In this document: positions 52,781 to 61,394 of the stretch, piece by piece | Position numbering within the stretch: position 1 is the first letter of the stretch | Layout: each line of letters starts with the position of its first letter | Origin: Azospirillum sp. TSO35-2 | GTDB lineage: Bacteria; Pseudomonadota; Alphaproteobacteria; Azospirillales; Azospirillaceae | Reading direction: 5' to 3' | Length of the DNA: 64,000 nt | NCBI RefSeq assembly: GCF_003116095.1 | Contig: NZ_LGRA01000021.1 | Coordinates: 934,784-998,783 of the forward strand | The notes under the pieces: generated by a model | Databases searched by the model: none | Seen by the model: the letters and a program-made list of their open reading frames with translations, nothing else | What the model was told of the DNA's origin: nothing | Position numbers and translations under genes: made by a program

Positions 52781-53239
52781 ATGACACAGGCAGTGATGGA
52801 ACGGCGTCAGGTGCTGACGTTCCTGGGGGTGCTGGCGGCGGCCGGGTTCGTCGTGCCGCAGGCGGCCTTCGCCAACTGGGACAAGACCGCCTTCGACGCC
52901 AAGACGATGGACGAGGCGCTGAAGGCGCTGGGTGCCGGGGCGCCGGCGAACAGCGGCGACGTGCAGGTCGTCGCCTCCGACATCGCGGAGAACGGGGCGG
53001 TGGTTCCGGTCCAGGCGGTCAGCAAGCTGCCCAACACCGAGCGCATCGCCATCCTGGTCGAAAAGAACCCGAACATGCTGGCCGCCGCCTTCGACCTGGG
53101 CCCCGACACCATCCCCGAGGTGACCGCCCGCATCAAGATGGGCCAGACCTCCAACGTCATGGTGCTGGTCAAGGCGGACGGCAAATTCTACGCCGCCTCC
53201 AAGGAAATCAAGGTGACGCTCGGCGGCTGCGGCGGCTGA
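52781..53239 (+). CDS. soxY: Sulfur carrier subunit SoxY
   Basis: A 152-residue exported carrier protein with leader ERRQVLTFLGVLAAAGFVVPQAAFA and the diagnostic C-terminal GGCGG, whose Cys carries the sulfur intermediates. Forms SoxYZ with the next gene, 23 bp downstream. RBS GAGGAGGAG. Confidence 0.95.
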   Translation: MTQAVMERRQVLTFLGVLAAAGFVVPQAAFANWDKTAFDAKTMDEALKALGAGAPANSGDVQVVASDIAENGAVVPVQAVSKLPNTERIAILVEKNPNMLAAAFDLGPDTIPEVTARIKMGQTSNVMVLVKADGKFYAASKEIKVTLGGCGG

Positions 53240-53262
53240 ACGGACGAGACAGGAGCACGACC

Positions 53263-53574
53263 ATGGGCAACCCGATGAAGATCCGCGCCTCCGCCAAGGA
53301 CGGCGTCACCGAGATCAAGATCCTGATGAGCCACGAGATGGAGACCGGCCAACGCAAGGACGCCAACGGCACGGTCATCCCCGCCTGGTTCATCAACGAG
53401 ATCACCGCCAAGCTCGACGGCAAGACGGTGATGCAGGCGCAATGGGGGCCGTCGATTTCCAAGAACCCCTACCTCGCCTTCAAGGTCAAGGGCGGCAAGG
53501 CCGGCGACAAGGTCTCCGTCACCTGGGTCGACAACAAGGGCGACACCCGCACCGACGAGGCCGCCGTCACCTGA
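53263..53574 (+). CDS. soxZ: SoxZ, partner of the sulfur carrier
   Basis: A 103-residue immunoglobulin-like protein beginning MGNPMKIRASAKDGVTEIKILMSHEMETG, typical SoxZ. No signal peptide; exported as a SoxYZ complex by the SoxY Tat leader. RBS AGGAGCACGACC. Ends 44 bp before soxA. Confidence 0.95.
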   Translation: MGNPMKIRASAKDGVTEIKILMSHEMETGQRKDANGTVIPAWFINEITAKLDGKTVMQAQWGPSISKNPYLAFKVKGGKAGDKVSVTWVDNKGDTRTDEAAVT

Positions 53575-53618
53575 CGCGGCGTCGCCGGGCGGATAGAAAA
53601 AGACGGGAGGGGGGAGAG

Positions 53619-54431
53619 ATGGACCGGGTAAGCGTTGGGATGGCGGCATTCCTTGCGGTGTCGGCGGCGGCCGCCACGGCGGCCTACGCCCAGAAGGATG
53701 CGGCGCAGGAGGGCATCGAGGCCTACCGTGAAGCCTTGCAGGACGGCAACCCCGCCGAACTGTACGAGGCCACAGGCGAGGAGCTGTGGAAGACCCCGGC
53801 CGGCCCGAAGAAGGCCTCGCTGGAGCAATGCGACCTCGGCCTCGGGCCCGGCGTGGTCAAGGGCGCCTACGCCCGGCTGCCGCGCCATTTCAAGGACACC
53901 GACCGCGTCCAGGACCTGGAATCGCGGCTGCTGACCTGCATGGAGACGCTGCAGGGCAAGGACCCGAAGCCCTATGTCGAGGCCGCCTTCACCGCCCCGC
54001 CGAAGGAGGAGATGAACGCGCTCGCCGCCTACATCTCCGGCCAGTCCAAGGACGATCCGATCGCCGTCACGCCCAAGCATCCCAAGGAACAGGCGATGTA
54101 CGAGCTGGGCAAGCGGATGTTCTACTACCAGGGCGGCCCCTACGACTTTTCCTGCGCCACCTGCCACGGCCAGGAGGGCACGCGCATCCGCCTTCAGGAT
54201 CTGCCCTACATCCCGGGCCCCAAGGGCGCCGCGGCCGGCTGGAGCAGCTGGCCGGCCTACCGCGTCAGCGCCGGCCAGATGTGGTCGATGCAGTGGCGGC
54301 TGAACGACTGCTTCCGCCAGCAGCGCTTCCCCGAGCCGGTCTACACCTCCGACGCGACCATCGCGCTGTCGATGTTCATGGCGGCCAACGCCAGCGGGGC
54401 GACGATGAAGACACCCGGAATCAAGCGCTGA
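53619..54431 (+). CDS. soxA: L-cysteine S-thiosulfotransferase subunit SoxA, single-haem type
   Basis: A 270-residue exported cytochrome with signal peptide ending near AYA-QK. Only one CxxCH is present (CATCH). Where di-haem SoxA has a second haem, this protein keeps two lone Cys (EQCDLGLGPG and LLTCMETL) that form the disulfide of the single-haem type. The catalytic ligand Cys is in NDCFRQQRFPEP. With SoxX it links thiosulfate to SoxYZ. RBS GGGAGGGGGGAGAG. Confidence 0.94.
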   Translation: MDRVSVGMAAFLAVSAAAATAAYAQKDAAQEGIEAYREALQDGNPAELYEATGEELWKTPAGPKKASLEQCDLGLGPGVVKGAYARLPRHFKDTDRVQDLESRLLTCMETLQGKDPKPYVEAAFTAPPKEEMNALAAYISGQSKDDPIAVTPKHPKEQAMYELGKRMFYYQGGPYDFSCATCHGQEGTRIRLQDLPYIPGPKGAAAGWSSWPAYRVSAGQMWSMQWRLNDCFRQQRFPEPVYTSDATIALSMFMAANASGATMKTPGIKR

Positions 54432-54442
54432 CGGAGGCCGCC

Positions 54443-55096
54443 ATGAAACACTTCGCGTTCCTCGCCGTCCTGTTGCTGGCCGGCCCCGCCCTTTCCGAGA
54501 CGAAGGCCGCGCCATCCTGGGGGGCGGGTGCCGAGGATGCCGCCTTTGCCCGCATGCTGGCCACCAGCTTCAAGGACAAGGGCATCGCCAAGACCGACCG
54601 CCTGACCCAGGACGAGACGCAGGCCTTCTGCTCCGATCCCGAGGCCGCCGCCAACCCGGCCGCCGCCGACCGCCGCCGGCAGATCGAGGCCGCCAACATG
54701 GCGACGGTCAAATGGCCGTCCGACGGCAAATGGCTGGGCGACTGGAAGCAGGGCGAGGCGATCGCCCAGAGCGGCCGCGGCAACACCTGGACCGACAAGC
54801 CCGACACCCCCAACGGCGGCAACTGCTACAACTGCCACCAGATCAGCCCGACCGAGATCTCCTACGGCACCATCGGCCCCAGCCTGACCCAGTACGGCGC
54901 GCTGCGCGGCCAAAGCGAGGAGACGCTGAAGGCGGCCTGGGCCAAAATTTACAACGCCAAGTCCCTCAACGCCTGTTCCAACATGCCGCGCGCCGGCCAT
55001 ATGGGCATCCTGGGGGAGGCGCAGATCAAACACCTGATGGCGCTGCTGTTCGACCCGGCGTCGCCCGTCAACGCAAAGCCGGGGCCTGCACAATGA
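54443..55096 (+). CDS. soxX: Cytochrome SoxX
   Basis: A 217-residue exported mono-haem cytochrome: signal peptide to about residue 19, an N-terminal extension (about 25-110) as in the longer SoxX form, haem motif CYNCH and axial Met in ACSNMPRAGHMG. Its stop overlaps the soxB start. RBS GGAGG. Confidence 0.93.
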   Translation: MKHFAFLAVLLLAGPALSETKAAPSWGAGAEDAAFARMLATSFKDKGIAKTDRLTQDETQAFCSDPEAAANPAAADRRRQIEAANMATVKWPSDGKWLGDWKQGEAIAQSGRGNTWTDKPDTPNGGNCYNCHQISPTEISYGTIGPSLTQYGALRGQSEETLKAAWAKIYNAKSLNACSNMPRAGHMGILGEAQIKHLMALLFDPASPVNAKPGPAQ

Positions 55097-56814
55097 ACCG
55101 CCGCGAGTTCCTCACCGTCCTGGCCGCCGCCAACGCCGCCGGCCTGCTGCTGCCCGCCGGACTGGCCCGCGCCGAAGCGGCGGCCGACGCCGTCTATGAC
55201 GCGCCGGCCTTCGGCAACGTCTCGCTGCTGCACATCACCGACTGCCACGCCCAGCTGAAGCCGATCCATTTCCGCGAGCCGAGCGTCAATCTCGGCATCG
55301 GCGGCATGGCCGGGCGGGCGCCGCATCTGGTCGGCAGCCGGCTGCTGGAGCATTTCAGCCTCGCCCCCGGCAGCCGCGACGCGCACGCCTTCACCTTCCT
55401 CGATTTCGAACGGCTGGCCGCGCTCTACGGCAAGGTCGGCGGCTTCGCCCATCTGGCGACGCTGGTCAAGCGGGTGCGGGCCAACCGGCCGGGCGCCCTG
55501 CTGCTCGACGGCGGCGACACCTGGCAGGGCTCGGGCACCGCGCTGTGGACCCAGGGCCAGGACATGGTCGAGGCGGCCAAGCTGCTGGGCGTCGACATCA
55601 TGACGCTGCACTGGGAATGCACCTACGGCCAGGACCGCGTGCGCGAGGTGGCGGAAAAGGACTTCGCCGGCCGCATCGAGATCGTCGCCCAGAACATCAA
55701 GACCGCCGATTTCGGCGACGACGTGTTCAAGCCCTACACGATGCGGACGGTGAACGGCGTCCGGGTGGCGGTGGTCGGCCAGGCCTTCCCCTACACGCCG
55801 ATCGCCAACCCGCGCTACATGGTGGCCGACTGGACCTTCGGCATCCGCGAGGACGAGATGCAGAAGACGGTCGACGACGCCCGCGCCGCCGGCGCCGCGG
55901 TGGTCGTCGTGCTGTCGCACAACGGCATGGACGTCGATCTGAAGATGGCGTCCCGCGTCCGCGGCATCGACGCGATCCTCGGCGGCCACACCCACGACGG
56001 CATGCCGGCGCCCAGCATCGTCGCCAACCCCGGCGGCAAGACGCTGGTCACCAACGCCGGGTCGAACGGCAAGTTCCTCGGCGTGCTCGACCTCGACGTG
56101 GCGGGCGGGCGGGTGTCCGACTTCCGCTACCGGCTGATGCCGGTCTTCGCCAACCTGCTGCCCGCCGATCCGGAGATGGACGCGCTGATCACCCGCGTCC
56201 GCGCGCCCTACGAGGCGGCGCTGGGCGAGACGCTGGCGGTGACCGAGGGCACGCTGTACCGGCGCGGCAACTTCAACGGCAGCTTCGACCAGGTGATCCT
56301 CGACGCGCTGATGGCGGAAAAGGACGCGGAGATCGCCTTCTCCCCCGGTTTCCGCTGGGGCACCACGCTGTTGCCCGGCCAGCCCATCACCATGGAAAAC
56401 CTGCTGGACCAGACCGCCATCACCTACCCCTACGTGACGCTGAACCGCATGAGCGGCGAGCAGATCAAGACGGTGCTGGAGGACGTCTGCGACAACCTGT
56501 TCAATCCCGACCCCTATTACCAGCAAGGTGGCGACATGGTGCGCGTCGGCGGCCTGTCCTACGCCTGCGATCCCGCCGCCCCGGCCGGCCGGCGCATCCA
56601 GGACATGACGCTGAACGGCCAGCCGCTGGAGGCGTCGAAGACCTACAAGGTCGCCGGCTGGGCCCCGGTGGCGGAAGAGGCGAAGGCGGCCGGCGGCGAG
56701 CCGGTCTGGGACCTCGTCGCCCGCCATCTGCGCGCGAAGAAGACCGTGGCGCCGCCACAGCTGAACCTGCCGACCCTGAAGGGCGTCGACGGCAACCCCG
56801 GCCTCGCCGCCTGA
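55093..56814 (+). CDS. soxB: Thiosulfohydrolase SoxB (dimanganese)
   Basis: A 573-residue Tat-exported metallophosphoesterase-fold hydrolase: leader NRREFLTVLAAANAAGLLLPAG, metal-site motifs HITDCHAQLKP, GGDTWQGSG, SHNGMD and GGHTHDGMP, and the nucleotidase C-terminal domain (from about 385). It releases sulfate from SoxYZ-bound sulfonate. Codons overlap soxX (ATGA). The most diagnostic gene for Sox-dependent thiosulfate oxidation. Confidence 0.95.
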   Translation: MNRREFLTVLAAANAAGLLLPAGLARAEAAADAVYDAPAFGNVSLLHITDCHAQLKPIHFREPSVNLGIGGMAGRAPHLVGSRLLEHFSLAPGSRDAHAFTFLDFERLAALYGKVGGFAHLATLVKRVRANRPGALLLDGGDTWQGSGTALWTQGQDMVEAAKLLGVDIMTLHWECTYGQDRVREVAEKDFAGRIEIVAQNIKTADFGDDVFKPYTMRTVNGVRVAVVGQAFPYTPIANPRYMVADWTFGIREDEMQKTVDDARAAGAAVVVVLSHNGMDVDLKMASRVRGIDAILGGHTHDGMPAPSIVANPGGKTLVTNAGSNGKFLGVLDLDVAGGRVSDFRYRLMPVFANLLPADPEMDALITRVRAPYEAALGETLAVTEGTLYRRGNFNGSFDQVILDALMAEKDAEIAFSPGFRWGTTLLPGQPITMENLLDQTAITYPYVTLNRMSGEQIKTVLEDVCDNLFNPDPYYQQGGDMVRVGGLSYACDPAAPAGRRIQDMTLNGQPLEASKTYKVAGWAPVAEEAKAAGGEPVWDLVARHLRAKKTVAPPQLNLPTLKGVDGNPGLAA

Positions 56815-56851
56815 CGGCGTGGGCCAGCACCGAACCGGAAAGGCTCAGATC

Positions 56852-57280
56852 ATGAGCGCTCGTCGTCTCCTGGCACCCCTGCTGATGCTGTTCGCCCTGG
56901 CCGGCGCCGCGCCGGCGCTGGCGCAGGACAAGGTCGTCTACCACATCGACAACGCCGCCGAGCAGGGCACCAAGGCGCTGCGCAACATCCGCAACCATCT
57001 GGATGTGGCGCCCAAGACCGAAATCCACGTGGTAACCCACGCCGAAGGCGTCGATCTGCTGATGGAGGGCGCCAGGGACAAGAAGAACAACATCGACTAT
57101 GGTCCGCTGATCTCCGACCTGAAAGGCCGCGGCGTCCATTTCGAGGTGTGCGAGATCACCATGAAGCGGCGCAACCTGTCCAAGGACCAGTTCGTGATGG
57201 AGGCGGAGTTCACGCCGTCGGGCGTCGTCCGCATCACCGAATTGCAGGCACGCGACCACTACGCCTACATCAAGCCCTGA
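56852..57280 (+). CDS. Exported DsrE/F-like protein
   Basis: A 142-residue protein with a signal peptide (MSARRLLAPLLMLFALAGAAPALA) and a DsrE-fold mature part: KVVYHIDNAAEQGTKALRNIRNHLDVAP, HVVTHAEGVDLLMEGA, HFEVCEITMKRRNL with the conserved Cys in FEVCEITM. Cytoplasmic relatives carry persulfide sulfur; this one is periplasmic and sits directly after soxB, so it may bind or relay sulfur in the Sox cycle. The ATG at 56852 is preferred over an in-frame start at 56819. Confidence 0.85.
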   Translation: MSARRLLAPLLMLFALAGAAPALAQDKVVYHIDNAAEQGTKALRNIRNHLDVAPKTEIHVVTHAEGVDLLMEGARDKKNNIDYGPLISDLKGRGVHFEVCEITMKRRNLSKDQFVMEAEFTPSGVVRITELQARDHYAYIKP

Positions 57281-57293
57281 AAGGGCCGCAGCC

Positions 57294-58400
57294 ATGGGCC
57301 TGACCGTCACCTTCGACGCCCTGATGGAGAGCCTGGGCGAGGACCGCTTCCTGGCGCTGGGCGGGCTTTTGATCGGCACGCTGTTCGGGGTCGTGGCCCA
57401 GCGTTCCCGCTTCTGCCTGCGCGCCTCGACGCTGGAGGTGGCGCATGGCCGGCTGGGCGGGCGGCTGGCGGTGTGGCTGCTCGCCTTCTCCACCGCGCTG
57501 ATCGCGACGCAGGGGCTGATCCTGCTCGGCCTGTTCGACACCGGCAGCGTCCGCCAGCTCAACAACCCCGGCAGCCTGTCGGGGGCGGTGATCGGCGGGC
57601 TGATGTTCGGCTGCGGCATGACGCTGACCCGGGCCTGCGCCAGCCGCATGCTGGTGCTGTCGGCGACCGGCAACCTGCGGGCGCTGCTGTCCGGGCTGGT
57701 GTTCGCGGTGATCGCCCAGGCGGCGATGCGCGGCGTCCTGTCGCCGCTGCGCGAGACGATCAACGGCTGGTGGGTCATCAGCGGTCCGCAGCGCGACCTG
57801 CTGGCGCTGGCCGGCGTCGGGCATGGCGGGGCGCTGCTGTTCGCGCTCGGCTGGTTCGCCGCCGGGGTGGTGATCGCGCGGCGCAACCGCCTGTCGGGCT
57901 GGTCCTGGCTGGGCGCGCTGGGCGTCGGAGCGACGGTCGCCGCCGCCTGGTGGTTCACCTGGCGCAGCGCCGCCGCCGCCTTCGATCCGGTGACCGTCCA
58001 TTCCCTGAGCTTCACCGCGCCGTCGGCCGATTTCCTGATGCTGGTGCTGTCGCCGCCGGGCACCCGCTGGAGCTTCGACACCGGGCTGATCCCCGGCGTG
58101 GCGCTGGGCGCCTTCCTGGCCGGGCTGTTCGGGCGCGACCTGAAGCTGGAGGGCTTCAACGACGGCTCCACCATGCGGCGCTACATCGTCGGCGGCTGCC
58201 TGATGGGCTTCGGCAGCGTGCTGGCCGGCGGCTGCGCGGTCGGGGCCGGCGTGTCCGGCGCCGCCATCTTCACGGCGACGGCGTGGCTGGTGCTGTGGTC
58301 GATGTGGATCGGCGCCGTGTTGACCGACCTCGCGATCGACCGGCCCACGCGCACGCGCGCCGCCGGCATCGTCACCGTTCCGCCGGTCGCGGCGCAATGA
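57294..58400 (+). CDS. YeeE/YedE-family sulfur-compound transporter
   Basis: A 368-residue membrane protein with about nine TM helices and the paired YeeE/YedE motifs FGCGMTLTRACASR and GGCAVGAGVSG, plus QRSRFCLRA near the N-terminus. Relatives (TsuA type) move thiosulfate or other sulfur compounds through conserved Cys residues. Position in the sox operon suggests import of thiosulfate or export of sulfite or sulfane sulfur. 13 bp after the DsrE-like gene; overlaps the next gene by 4 bp. Confidence 0.88.
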   Translation: MGLTVTFDALMESLGEDRFLALGGLLIGTLFGVVAQRSRFCLRASTLEVAHGRLGGRLAVWLLAFSTALIATQGLILLGLFDTGSVRQLNNPGSLSGAVIGGLMFGCGMTLTRACASRMLVLSATGNLRALLSGLVFAVIAQAAMRGVLSPLRETINGWWVISGPQRDLLALAGVGHGGALLFALGWFAAGVVIARRNRLSGWSWLGALGVGATVAAAWWFTWRSAAAAFDPVTVHSLSFTAPSADFLMLVLSPPGTRWSFDTGLIPGVALGAFLAGLFGRDLKLEGFNDGSTMRRYIVGGCLMGFGSVLAGGCAVGAGVSGAAIFTATAWLVLWSMWIGAVLTDLAIDRPTRTRAAGIVTVPPVAAQ

Positions 58401-59428
58401 CCCCCAGGGAGATCCGCATGCTTCGCCTGCCCCGTCGCCACCTGCTGACCGCCGGAGCGGCCGTCCTGGCCGCCCTGCCGGGGCTCGATGCGGTCCGCGC
58501 CCTCGCCACCGATGTGGGTTCCTTCGTCAAGGGGCCGCCGGTGCCCGACCGGCCGCTGGTTCAGGTCGGCCCGCATGTCTGGATCATCCAGGCGCCCGAC
58601 GGCTTTCCGACGCCGCAGAACCAGGGGATGATGGCGAACATCACCTTCGTCGTCGGCCGCGACGGCGTGATCGTGGTCGATTCCGGCGCCTCGCTCCAGA
58701 TCGGCGAGATGGCGATCCGGATGCTGCGGACGCTGACGCCGAAGCCGGTCGTCGGCATCATTAACACGCACTATCACGGCGACCATTGGCTGGGAAACCA
58801 TGCCTTCGCCGAGGCGTTCGGCGAGGATCTGCCGCGCTACGCCCTGCCCCACACGCGCGAGGCGATCCTGGGCGTGCAGGGCAGCTTCTGGCAAAGCTCC
58901 ATGGTCAAATGGACGGCGCAGGCCTCCGCCGGGACCCGGGTTGTCGCCCCCAACCGCGACGCCGCCCATGGCGACGAGCTGTCGCTGGGCGACGTCCGCT
59001 TGCGCCTGCACCATTACGGCACCGCCCACACACCGTCCGACCTGTCGGTCGCGGTGGTGGAGGACGGCATCATGTGCGTCGGCGACGTGATGATGGACCG
59101 CCGCATCGCCAACATGGACGACGGCTCCTACCTCGGCACCTTCGACACCATGGACCGGCTGCGGGCCGACAGCGACACGCGCATCTGGCTGCCGGCCCAC
59201 GGCGCGCCCGGCCCCGGCGTGCCGGCGTGGCAGCGCGCCCTGTTCGAAGGCATCTTCGAGCCTTGCGCCGCCGCGGTGAAGGCCGGGCAGCCGATCGAGC
59301 AGGCCAGGGCCGCCGTGCTAGCCGACCCGCGCGTCGCCTCCCGCGCTGCGGAAACCAAGGGCTGGGACAGCAACATCGGCAAATACATCAGCCTCGCCTA
59401 TCTGGAGGCGGAACAGGCCGACTTCTGA
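58397..59428 (+). CDS. SoxH-like exported MBL-fold hydrolase
   Basis: A 343-residue metallo-hydrolase with leader RLPRRHLLTAGAAVLAAL, zinc motifs THYHGDHWLGN (HxHxDH), HYGTAHTPSD and LPAHGAPGPG, and the family tail GWDSNIGKYISLAYLEAEQ. SoxH-type proteins accompany sox genes in many alphaproteobacteria, but their role is not settled. Last gene of the sox operon; ATGA overlap with the transporter. An in-frame start at 58418 is possible. Confidence 0.85.
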   Translation: MTPREIRMLRLPRRHLLTAGAAVLAALPGLDAVRALATDVGSFVKGPPVPDRPLVQVGPHVWIIQAPDGFPTPQNQGMMANITFVVGRDGVIVVDSGASLQIGEMAIRMLRTLTPKPVVGIINTHYHGDHWLGNHAFAEAFGEDLPRYALPHTREAILGVQGSFWQSSMVKWTAQASAGTRVVAPNRDAAHGDELSLGDVRLRLHHYGTAHTPSDLSVAVVEDGIMCVGDVMMDRRIANMDDGSYLGTFDTMDRLRADSDTRIWLPAHGAPGPGVPAWQRALFEGIFEPCAAAVKAGQPIEQARAAVLADPRVASRAAETKGWDSNIGKYISLAYLEAEQADF

Positions 59429-59743
59429 CCGCCCGGGACGCAGCGATGCCCGACCCGTGTCGACGGTGTGCCTCGGTCGGTGACGGATTGATCTCGTGGC
59501 CGGCATGGCCGCTGCCGACGCCGGTCGTCGAAGCGGACGTCGTATTGCCATAACAGCGCTGCGAAACGCGCGCTGCCACCGTCATAAGATAACAAACAAC
59601 AGCGTTAGCTGCACTGCAACATTCCAAGACAAGGCATGCCGAAACGGCGGGGGTCGATGGGCGTTTCCGGTGCGATGTTTACAGCACGACATGCGGCGGT
59701 CGAATGACACCGCCCAACCACAAGATTTCGAGAAGGCCGTATT
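59429..59743. other. 315-bp region after the sox operon
   Basis: Slightly lower GC than its surroundings. No convincing gene, hairpin or repeat seen; it probably holds the promoter of the small gene at 59744. Confidence 0.5.
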
Positions 59744-59926
59744 ATGCAGACCAAGCATTCCGTCACCCGTGGTGCGGCAGCCGCCATCGTCGCGCTGGCC
59801 GCCCTGGTTGCCGCCGCCGCCGCCGGTGCCTCGTCCTCCGCCGAGCGCGCAGCGGTCCCGACGGCGTCCATCGACTTCCAGGCCATCACCGATGCGGCCA
59901 ACCGCGATCCGCTGGTCTTCAACTGA
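59744..59926 (+). CDS. Small Ala-rich secreted peptide (60 aa)
   Basis: A 60-residue protein with a long hydrophobic Ala-rich leader (AAAAIVALAALVAAAAAG) and a short mature part, SIDFQAITDAANRDPLVFN. GAAGGCCGTATT precedes the ATG. It fits a small exported protein; no family recognised. It converges on the LacI gene, whose stop is 52 bp away. Confidence 0.45.
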   Translation: MQTKHSVTRGAAAAIVALAALVAAAAAGASSSAERAAVPTASIDFQAITDAANRDPLVFN

Positions 59927-59977
59927 TCCGGTCTGACAGGCGTCGAGGCGCACCGTCGCCATGAGCGATGCGCCGGA

Positions 59978-61009
59978 TCAGGTGGTCGCGCGTTCAACGA
60001 TGTCAAAGCCGACGTCGACCACCTTCCGGGCGACCGGATGGCCGGCCAAGCGGGTCAGCAGGGCTTCGGCGGCCAAACGGCCGATGGCGAAGCGATCAAT
60101 GCGCACGGTGCTCAACGGCGGCGACATGTAAGCGGCGAAATCCAGGTCGCCGAAGCCGATCACCGCGATGTCCCCCGGTACCGCCAGCCCGCGGGCCTGC
60201 GCCTCGAGCACCACGCCGTGCGCCATCGCATCGGAACTGCACTGGATGGCGCCCCGCCGAAACCCGTTGGCGAGCAGTTCACCCAGGGCTTCCCGTCCCA
60301 TGGCCATGGTGCTGGGAGCCGGCGTGGAAATGCAGGCGACGTCGCTGATCCCATGGCCGGCCAAGGTCGCGACGAACTCCCTGCTGCGCAGCGTCGCACG
60401 CTCATCGTCGGCGCCGATCGTGGCAAACTGCCGGTATCCCTTGCCATACAGATAGTTGGCGACCCCTTGGCCAACCGCCTTGTGCGAGAAGCCGACGGCC
60501 ATGTCCACCGCCTTGTGCGACAGGTCCCAGGTTTCGACAATCGGGATCTTGGCGGCCCGCAGTTGCCGGCGCGTCTGCGCCAGATGGCTGGTGCCGGTGA
60601 GATAGAGGGCGTCCGGCCGCCGGCTGAGAATGGCCTGGAGCAGGTTGCCCTCGCGCTCGGTCGGGTAGCCGGACAGCCCCAGCAGCATCTGGTAGCCGTC
60701 CAGGGCCAGCCGGTCGGTAAAGGCCTGGATCGCCCCGGAAAACAGCACGTGCGTGAGCGTCGGCACGACCGCCGCGACCACTTTGGTCCGGCTCGACGCC
60801 AGCCCGCCAGCCAGCAGGTTGGGGACATAGCCGGTTTCCAGAATCGCCTTTTGGACGACCTCCTTGAGTTCTGAGGTCACCGTTTCCGGGTGATTGATCA
60901 CGCGGGAGACCGTCATCCTCGAAACGCCGGCCAGCGTCGCCACCGTCTCCAGCGTCGCCCGTCCGCTGGACGGTCGCGCGGTGCGGCCCCCGGCAGCCTT
61001 TGCCGGCAT
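59978..61009 (-). CDS. LacI-family regulator (GntR/IdnR-like)
   Basis: A 343-residue repressor. HTH at 20-45 (ATLETVATLAGVSRMTVSRVINHPETVTSEL) with the hinge LLAGGLASSRTKVVAAVVP, then a periplasmic-binding-type effector domain (GAIQCSSDAMAHGVVLEAQARGLAVPGDIAVIGFGDLDFAAYMSPPLSTVRID). Members of this branch respond to gluconate or related sugar acids. Start by AAGGGAG 8 bp before the ATG. Divergent from the MFS/dehydratase/reductase genes and probably their repressor, with two operators in the gap. Confidence 0.92.
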   Translation of the reverse strand: MPAKAAGGRTARPSSGRATLETVATLAGVSRMTVSRVINHPETVTSELKEVVQKAILETGYVPNLLAGGLASSRTKVVAAVVPTLTHVLFSGAIQAFTDRLALDGYQMLLGLSGYPTEREGNLLQAILSRRPDALYLTGTSHLAQTRRQLRAAKIPIVETWDLSHKAVDMAVGFSHKAVGQGVANYLYGKGYRQFATIGADDERATLRSREFVATLAGHGISDVACISTPAPSTMAMGREALGELLANGFRRGAIQCSSDAMAHGVVLEAQARGLAVPGDIAVIGFGDLDFAAYMSPPLSTVRIDRFAIGRLAAEALLTRLAGHPVARKVVDVGFDIVERATT

Positions 61010-61263
61010 GGCTCCCTTCTTGGCCCTCTCCTGGCGAGGGCGGAGAGTTGGTGTGTCGGACACGGCGCGGACCCCAAAACGTTGAGTTTTAGATACGGCC
61101 TGCGACGGTGAGACGCAAGGACGTCCGCTTGGGCCGATGGGGTCGGCCGGCGGCAAAAAACCCACCGAACCGTTTGATTGTTGGGCGAACGGAAAAAAAT
61201 CGTGGCAAAGCGCCGCAGCCTCTTGCGCCACATTTTCATTGAGGCTAACAATCGCAGCGCTAT

Positions 61264-61277
61264 TGTGAGCGGTAACA
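61264..61277. promoter_or_regulatory. LacI-family operator O1
   Basis: TGTGAGCGGTAACA fits the LacI-family pattern TGTNANCGNTNACA at every fixed position. 118 bp upstream of the MFS start. Confidence 0.7.
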
Positions 61278-61305
61278 GAACACACCAGGCCCTCTCTCGT
61301 TCGAA

Positions 61306-61319
61306 AGAGAGCGCTCACA
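61306..61319. promoter_or_regulatory. LacI-family operator O2
   Basis: AGAGAGCGCTCACA (reverse complement TGTGAGCGCTCTCT): one perfect half-site and a weaker second half. Its centre is 42 bp from that of O1, about four helical turns. Confidence 0.55.
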
Positions 61320-61394
61320 GCAGATAATTGCTGGCCATAGATGCGAAACAGCCAATAACCGGCGGCAGCATGGCATCGGAAATGGAGGCGCCAC

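Larger units (their letters stand above)
61010..61394. other. Divergent LacI/MFS control region
   Basis: 385 bp of relatively AT-rich DNA holding both promoters and the two LacI-type operators at 61264-61277 and 61306-61319. The inverted repeat CCGTT-N13-AACGG near 61160 is a further weak dyad. No gene seen. Confidence 0.6.

Noticed and set aside
61264..61277. A lac-like operon because of the lac-operator-like sequence
   Set aside because: The surrounding genes are a LacI/GntR-like regulator, an ACS-family carrier and UxuA/GarR-like enzymes; there is no beta-galactosidase. The similarity reflects the common LacI-family operator consensus.
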